Shown here one piece after another: positions 60,248-64,000 of a stretch of DNA of 64,000 nucleotides. The first letter of the stretch is position 1. Each line of letters opens with the position of its first letter. This DNA is from Novosphingobium colocasiae (lineage in GTDB: Bacteria; Pseudomonadota; Alphaproteobacteria; Sphingomonadales; Sphingomonadaceae). The stretch is taken from assembly GCF_014652555.1 (NCBI RefSeq), contig NZ_BMZA01000009.1, positions 1 through 64,000 on the forward strand, written 5' to 3'. The notes under the pieces were generated by a model. It had not been told where the DNA came from. It searched no databases and was given only the letters and a program-made list of their open reading frames with translations. A program made the translations under genes and the position numbers.

Positions 60248-61272
60248 CCCCTGTAGCCGTAATAGGACCCGAAGCGGCGGCCGCTCGGGCTGAACTGGGC
60301 TGCGTTCAGCAGCAGTTGGACATTGGGACAGGCCCCCAGCAGCGTGACGCAATCGTCGAGCGCGCCCTGCCCGGTGCGGTCCGCCCGCACCACGACCATG
60401 GCTTGGCCGACATACTTGGCGAGTTCGGCGGCGGGCGATGCCGCCAGCGCCGGCGGGCTGTCGAAGATGACGATCCGCTGCGGCGCGCCTTCGGTCAGCC
60501 GGTCGAGGATCTTGGCGGTGCGCGAGGAAGACAGATATTCGCTGTCATGCGCGGTGGTATCGCCGGCGGGGAGTACCCACAAGCCCGGCACATCGGTGCC
60601 CAGCACGCATTGCGCGACGTCGATCCGCTCGTCCATCAGCGCGTCCATCAGGCCGGGGCCACCGGGCAGGCCCAGCGCCGAGAGGATCGACGGCTTGGCG
60701 AAATCGGCATCGACGAGCAGGACCTCGCTCTCCTTCTCGGCCGCGATCGACAGCGCCAGGTTGAGCGCGCAGTAGGTCTTGCCTTCGCCCGGATGGGGCG
60801 AGCTGACCAGGATGCGCTGGGCGGCTGCACCGGGCATCTTGCTGCGCAACTGTGCGCAATTGACCAGAAGCTGACGCTTGATGATGCGGAATTCTTCGAG
60901 CAGCGCGGTCACCGTGCCTTCCGGCACGATCAGCCCCTGCTCGCGCAGACGCTCCCGATCGACCGGGTGATGCTTGCCATGGAAGGCCACCGGCGCGGCG
61001 TCATCCGTCACCGGATGGCGCACCGTTTCCGCCGCAGCCGGAGCGGGCTCTGGCGGGATCGGTGCGGGCGGCGGCGTTGCTGCCGCCTTGCGCGGGGCGA
61101 CGGGCTGGCGCGCGGGGGCGGCCGGCGGCGTCGGGATCGGCGGGGCGATGAAGCTGTTGAGATCGAAACGTCCGCCGGCCCGCTCGATCAGCGATTCGCG
61201 GCGCGCTTCGCCACCATCGGCCGGGGTGCGCGAGGTTGCGCCGGGCATGGGGATCTTGCTGTGTTCGGTCAT
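60244..61272 (-). CDS. XrtA-associated tyrosine autokinase
   Basis: This BY-kinase of about 342 residues matches TIGR03018. A proline/alanine-rich linker (about 40-95) precedes the kinase domain. Walker A is in RILVSSPHPGEGKTYCALNL, A' in EVLLVDADFAKPSILSALGL, and Walker B is IVIFDSPPALAASPAAELAK. The C-terminus ends with a tyrosine cluster (RRFGSYYGYRG), which is the usual autophosphorylation site. With the chain-length protein encoded next to it, it should control polymer length and export. The start at 61272 (MTEHSKIPMPG) is preferred. Confidence 0.93.
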   Translation of the reverse strand: MTEHSKIPMPGATSRTPADGGEARRESLIERAGGRFDLNSFIAPPIPTPPAAPARQPVAPRKAAATPPPAPIPPEPAPAAAETVRHPVTDDAAPVAFHGKHHPVDRERLREQGLIVPEGTVTALLEEFRIIKRQLLVNCAQLRSKMPGAAAQRILVSSPHPGEGKTYCALNLALSIAAEKESEVLLVDADFAKPSILSALGLPGGPGLMDALMDERIDVAQCVLGTDVPGLWVLPAGDTTAHDSEYLSSSRTAKILDRLTEGAPQRIVIFDSPPALAASPAAELAKYVGQAMVVVRADRTGQGALDDCVTLLGACPNVQLLLNAAQFSPSGRRFGSYYGYRG

Positions 61273-61285
61273 TGCGCCATGCTCC

Positions 61286-62806
61286 TCAGGCCACCATGCC
61301 GCGCTGGATGAATTCGACCGCGAGCAGTACGACGAACAGTCCGCCCAGAGCGGCGCTGGCACCGTAGAAATACTTCAGCCGCCGCTGGCGCAGGGCGCGC
61401 GCGCTGGCCGTCAGGTTCTGCGAAATCGCGCCCAGAACCGGCAGGCCCGTCGCCCGCTCCAGCCCGGCCGTAGTGGCGAAGACCGACCGCACCCGGCTGA
61501 GGGCAAAGGCACCGGCGCAACCGCCGACCACGCCGACCAGCAACACGCCGAACAGCAGCACCGGCCGGTTGGGCGCGGTGGGCGCGCGCGGTGTCGTCGG
61601 CGGATCGACCACCTCGAACTTCACCGCCTCGCGCTCGGTCTTCACCTCGCCACGCAGGCGCAGTTCCTCGCGGTCCTGCAGCAGCTTGTCGTACTGGCTG
61701 CGCAGCACGTCATAATCGCGGTTGATGCGCTGGGCCTCGGCAGCCAGTTGCGGATCGGAGATCATCGACGTGGTGAGGGAAGCGATGTCCGACTGCATCG
61801 CCGCCTTGCGCGACGTCAGCGCCTGGACATTGGCTTCGCGATCGGCGCGGATGGAGACCAGCGAACTGTAGGCCGGGTTCGGCATGCCGCCGCCGCTGGC
61901 CTGTTCGCGCGCCGCCGGGCCGCGTAGGGCATTGACCTGGTTCTGCGCCGCGATCACGTCGGGATGGCTATCGGTCAGCCCCCGCGCCTTGAGCCCGCCA
62001 AGCGCCATTTCCGCCTGCGCCAGCGATGCCGAGGCGCTGCCGGCCTGGCCGCCGGGCATGGTCTTGGGGGTGCCGCCGATCTGACCGTCGATCGCCGCCA
62101 GCGCGCTTTGCGCCGCGATCAGGTCAGCGTCGATATCCCGCAGCGACGCGCGCGAGGTTTCCAGCCGCTGCGAAATCGCCGCTCCGCCCTGAGCCAGTTC
62201 GGGATGCTGGGATTCGAATGTGTTGCGCTTGTTCTCGGCCGATTCCAGCTCCTTCTCGCGCGTGGCGAGCTGCTGGTTCACGAATTCCAGCGTCTCGACC
62301 ATGTCACCGCGGTTGCCGGAGAGGTTCTCCTCGCGGAAGATGTCGATCAGCTTCTGCGCCACATCCTGCGCCAGCTTGGCGTTTTCCGCGTCCGAGAAGC
62401 TGGCGTTGTTGGCAGTGGCGGTGATCTCGAACAGGTTGTCCTGCTGGCTGACGACCTTGACGTTATCGCCGAGCTTGAGAACCGCAGCTTCCATCTGCTT
62501 GGGGTCTTCGATGGTATCGCCCAGCCGGGTCGCGCGGACGACCTTTTCCAGATTGACCGCGCTGGTCAGGGTCTGGCGGATCCGCTCGATATCGCGCTTC
62601 TTGTCGGCAATGCCGATGCCGACCTGCTCGGCCAGCGCATCGTCAAGCTGGATGAATATCCGCGCCTTGGATTCGTAGCTGTTGGGGATCAGCGCCACCA
62701 CCAGCCAGCCCAGCAGGCAGATCGCCCAGGCAATGCCGAGGGCCAGCCACCGCCGGTGCCAGACGCTGTGGATCGCCGCCAGCAGTTCTTCGTAGAGGGT
62801 ATTCAT
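61286..62806 (-). CDS. XrtA-associated polysaccharide chain-length determinant (Wzz/PCP)
   Basis: This inner-membrane protein of 506 residues matches TIGR03007. It begins MNTLYEELLAAIHSVWHRRW with a first membrane helix near 17-38. The large periplasmic domain has Wzz features (RIFIQLDDALAEQVGIG, VNLEKVVRATRLGDTIEDP) and two coiled-coil blocks. A second membrane helix lies near 425-447 (after RAPTAPNRPVLLFGVLLVGV). It has no kinase domain of its own. The separate autokinase follows after 13 bases, so the two form a split PCP-2/BY-kinase pair. Confidence 0.92.
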   Translation of the reverse strand: MNTLYEELLAAIHSVWHRRWLALGIAWAICLLGWLVVALIPNSYESKARIFIQLDDALAEQVGIGIADKKRDIERIRQTLTSAVNLEKVVRATRLGDTIEDPKQMEAAVLKLGDNVKVVSQQDNLFEITATANNASFSDAENAKLAQDVAQKLIDIFREENLSGNRGDMVETLEFVNQQLATREKELESAENKRNTFESQHPELAQGGAAISQRLETSRASLRDIDADLIAAQSALAAIDGQIGGTPKTMPGGQAGSASASLAQAEMALGGLKARGLTDSHPDVIAAQNQVNALRGPAAREQASGGGMPNPAYSSLVSIRADREANVQALTSRKAAMQSDIASLTTSMISDPQLAAEAQRINRDYDVLRSQYDKLLQDREELRLRGEVKTEREAVKFEVVDPPTTPRAPTAPNRPVLLFGVLLVGVVGGCAGAFALSRVRSVFATTAGLERATGLPVLGAISQNLTASARALRQRRLKYFYGASAALGGLFVVLLAVEFIQRGMVA

Positions 62807-62828
62807 CGCGTGGGTGTGCCCTCTGCCG

Positions 62829-63476
62829 TCAGAACATGCTTTCGGGGATGATGATCACATCGCCCGGGCTCAGCATGACGTTCGCCTTGCTGTCGCCCTT
62901 CTTGAGGAGGTCGCCCAGGCGCAGCGCGTATTCCTTCTGCTTGCCGCTTGCCTTGTCGAAGCGGACCAGCCGGGCCTTGTTGCCCGCCGCATATTCCGAC
63001 AGGCCGCCCACCGCGATCATCGCGTCGAGGACGGTCATGTTGGCGCGGTAAGGAATGGAAGCCGGCTTCTCGGTCGCCCCGACGACGCGGATCTGCTGGC
63101 TGTACGTGCCGGCGAAACCGTTGACGATGACGGACACGAGCGGGTCCTCGATGTACTGGGAAAGCTGCAGGCGAATATCTTCTGCCAGCATCGCCGGGGT
63201 CTTGCCCACCGCCGGCATGTCGGAAATCAGCGGCGTGGTGATGCGCCCGTCCGGGCGGACCTGAACCTTGGCCCCCAGTTCGGGATTGCGCCACACGAAG
63301 ATCGTCAGATCGTCGAGCGGGCCGATCACGTATTCCTCGCCGGGGCCTTCCTGCATCGACACGAACGAAGCGGGCGGAAGCTCTGGCCCCGAAGCGGTGG
63401 AACAGCCGGCAAGCGCCACGCTCGCAAGGGCCGTTCCAGCCAGCAAACGGGTCAGGCGGTGGGGTCGAAATGACAC
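62829..63476 (-). CDS. XrtA-associated polysaccharide export lipoprotein (Wza-like)
   Basis: This outer-membrane lipoprotein of 215 residues matches TIGR03027. The lipobox is LAGCSTAS after TRLLAGTALASVA. The export domain (DDLTIFVWRNPELGAKVQVR, PDGRITTPLISDMPAVGKTP) and the second beta-grasp domain (RVVGATEKPASIPYRANMTV, LDAMIAVGGLSEYAAGN) are clear. The start is a GTG at 63476. It should form the outer-membrane end of the export path with the beta-barrel protein encoded four genes on. The space 63477-63653 before it holds a short hairpin and probably the operon promoter. Confidence 0.94.
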   Translation of the reverse strand: MSFRPHRLTRLLAGTALASVALAGCSTASGPELPPASFVSMQEGPGEEYVIGPLDDLTIFVWRNPELGAKVQVRPDGRITTPLISDMPAVGKTPAMLAEDIRLQLSQYIEDPLVSVIVNGFAGTYSQQIRVVGATEKPASIPYRANMTVLDAMIAVGGLSEYAAGNKARLVRFDKASGKQKEYALRLGDLLKKGDSKANVMLSPGDVIIIPESMF

Positions 63477-63653
63477 GGTCCGGGGCTCTTTCCTGGTTGG
63501 CCCGGCCCCCGCATCGCGATCTTCACGCGCGGGGTCCTGGCAAAATCCAAGTCGAGCTATCGGAAAAAAGGGTGAATATTGCGTTAGCCTTGGGCCATCA
63601 AATCGATCGCGTTCCCGTTTCGGGACAGCGGCCGGGGCAAAGCGTTAATACCG

Positions 63654-64000
63654 CTAAACCAGCAGTTCCAGCGCCGGCCCCTGCCCCAGGAATGCCATCG
63701 GGCTGGCACTGGCTCCATAGGCCCCGGCGCAGAACACCGCCACCAGATCGCCCACCTCGGCGCGCGGAAAACCGCCCTTGTCGGCCAGCTTGTCCAGCGG
63801 GGTGCACAGGCAACCAACGATGCTCGCCTCTTCCTCCACCTCCGCCCCGAAGCGGGTGGCGATGGCGCTGGGATAGTTGCGGCGCACCACCGTGCCGAAG
63901 TTGCCGGATGCCGCAAGCTGGTGGTGCATGCCGCCATCCGTTATCAGGAAAACTTCGCCATGGCTGACTTTGCGATCTACTACCCGCGTCAGATAAACCC
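63654..64000 (-). CDS. XrtA-associated PLP-dependent decarboxylase (C-terminal part)
   Basis: Only the last 115 residues lie in the window; the gene continues past the right edge. The visible part has VYLTRVVDRKVSHGEVFLIT, DGGMHHQLAASGNFGTVVRR, EEASIVGCLCTPLDKLADKG, and LVAVFCAGAYGASASPMAFL. This matches the fold-III ornithine/diaminopimelate decarboxylase group and fits the exosortase A-associated decarboxylase (TIGR03099). The conserved CTPLDKL and GAYG-x-S elements suggest an intact active-site half. It would be the upstream end of the XrtA unit in view, though the full operon extends beyond. Confidence 0.85.
   Translation of the reverse strand, partial: VYLTRVVDRKVSHGEVFLITDGGMHHQLAASGNFGTVVRRNYPSAIATRFGAEVEEEASIVGCLCTPLDKLADKGGFPRAEVGDLVAVFCAGAYGASASPMAFLGQGPALELLV

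Overview
The window is GC-rich chromosomal DNA of an alphaproteobacterium, most likely a Sphingomonadales member of the Novosphingobium/Sphingomonas/Erythrobacter type. The evidence is an alphaproteobacterial cell-cycle pair (SciP and CckA), a recA gene with a GTTC-N7-GTTC LexA box, sdhB lying with zapE away from sdhCDA, a chromosomal subclass B3 metallo-beta-lactamase and an exosortase A (XrtA) exopolysaccharide locus. This is judged by eye from gene content and order; no database search was run. About 52 genes are supported. I saw no tRNA, rRNA, CRISPR array, IS element or prophage.

Layout. 0-14 kb: a TPR protein, RsmB and GuaB, M28 and YpfJ-type peptidases, CreD, then an sdhC-sdhD-sdhA operon ending in an unknown membrane protein instead of sdhB. 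Divergent from it is a metallo-beta-lactamase overlapping prmA. 14-24 kb: a PilZ protein, SciP, an antitoxin-RelE-ligA overlapping operon, RecN, an Rrf2 regulator, BamD and a CPA2 antiporter. 23-32 kb: glutaminase, AlaS, three Tad-type envelope genes, an AT-rich orphan gene and recA. 32-47 kb: CckA, a DUF2062 protein and SmpB in overlap, then an S9 peptidase, DapA, a lytic transglycosylase, GreB, a SIR2-like protein, UvrC, a methyltransferase, SdhB and ZapE.

48-64 kb: a CHASE2-EAL c-di-GMP phosphodiesterase followed by a leftward XrtA cluster. Read in transcription order from the right edge it holds a PLP decarboxylase (cut by the edge), polysaccharide export lipoprotein, chain-length determinant, tyrosine autokinase, outer-membrane protein, ExeA-like ATPase, polysaccharide deacetylase, FemAB-like protein, glycosyltransferase, exosortase A fused to an EpsI domain, and an asparagine-synthase-like amidotransferase. 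Together these would build and export an exopolysaccharide and process PEP-CTERM proteins. No PEP-CTERM substrate was seen in the window.

Several intergenic spaces carry palindromic repeats. One family of about 142 bp occurs three times. Other structured or regulatory sites include a terminator after zapE, a nested hairpin before the EAL gene's stop, a twin palindrome upstream of sdhB, and a predicted near-leaderless promoter in front of the toxin-antitoxin-ligA operon.
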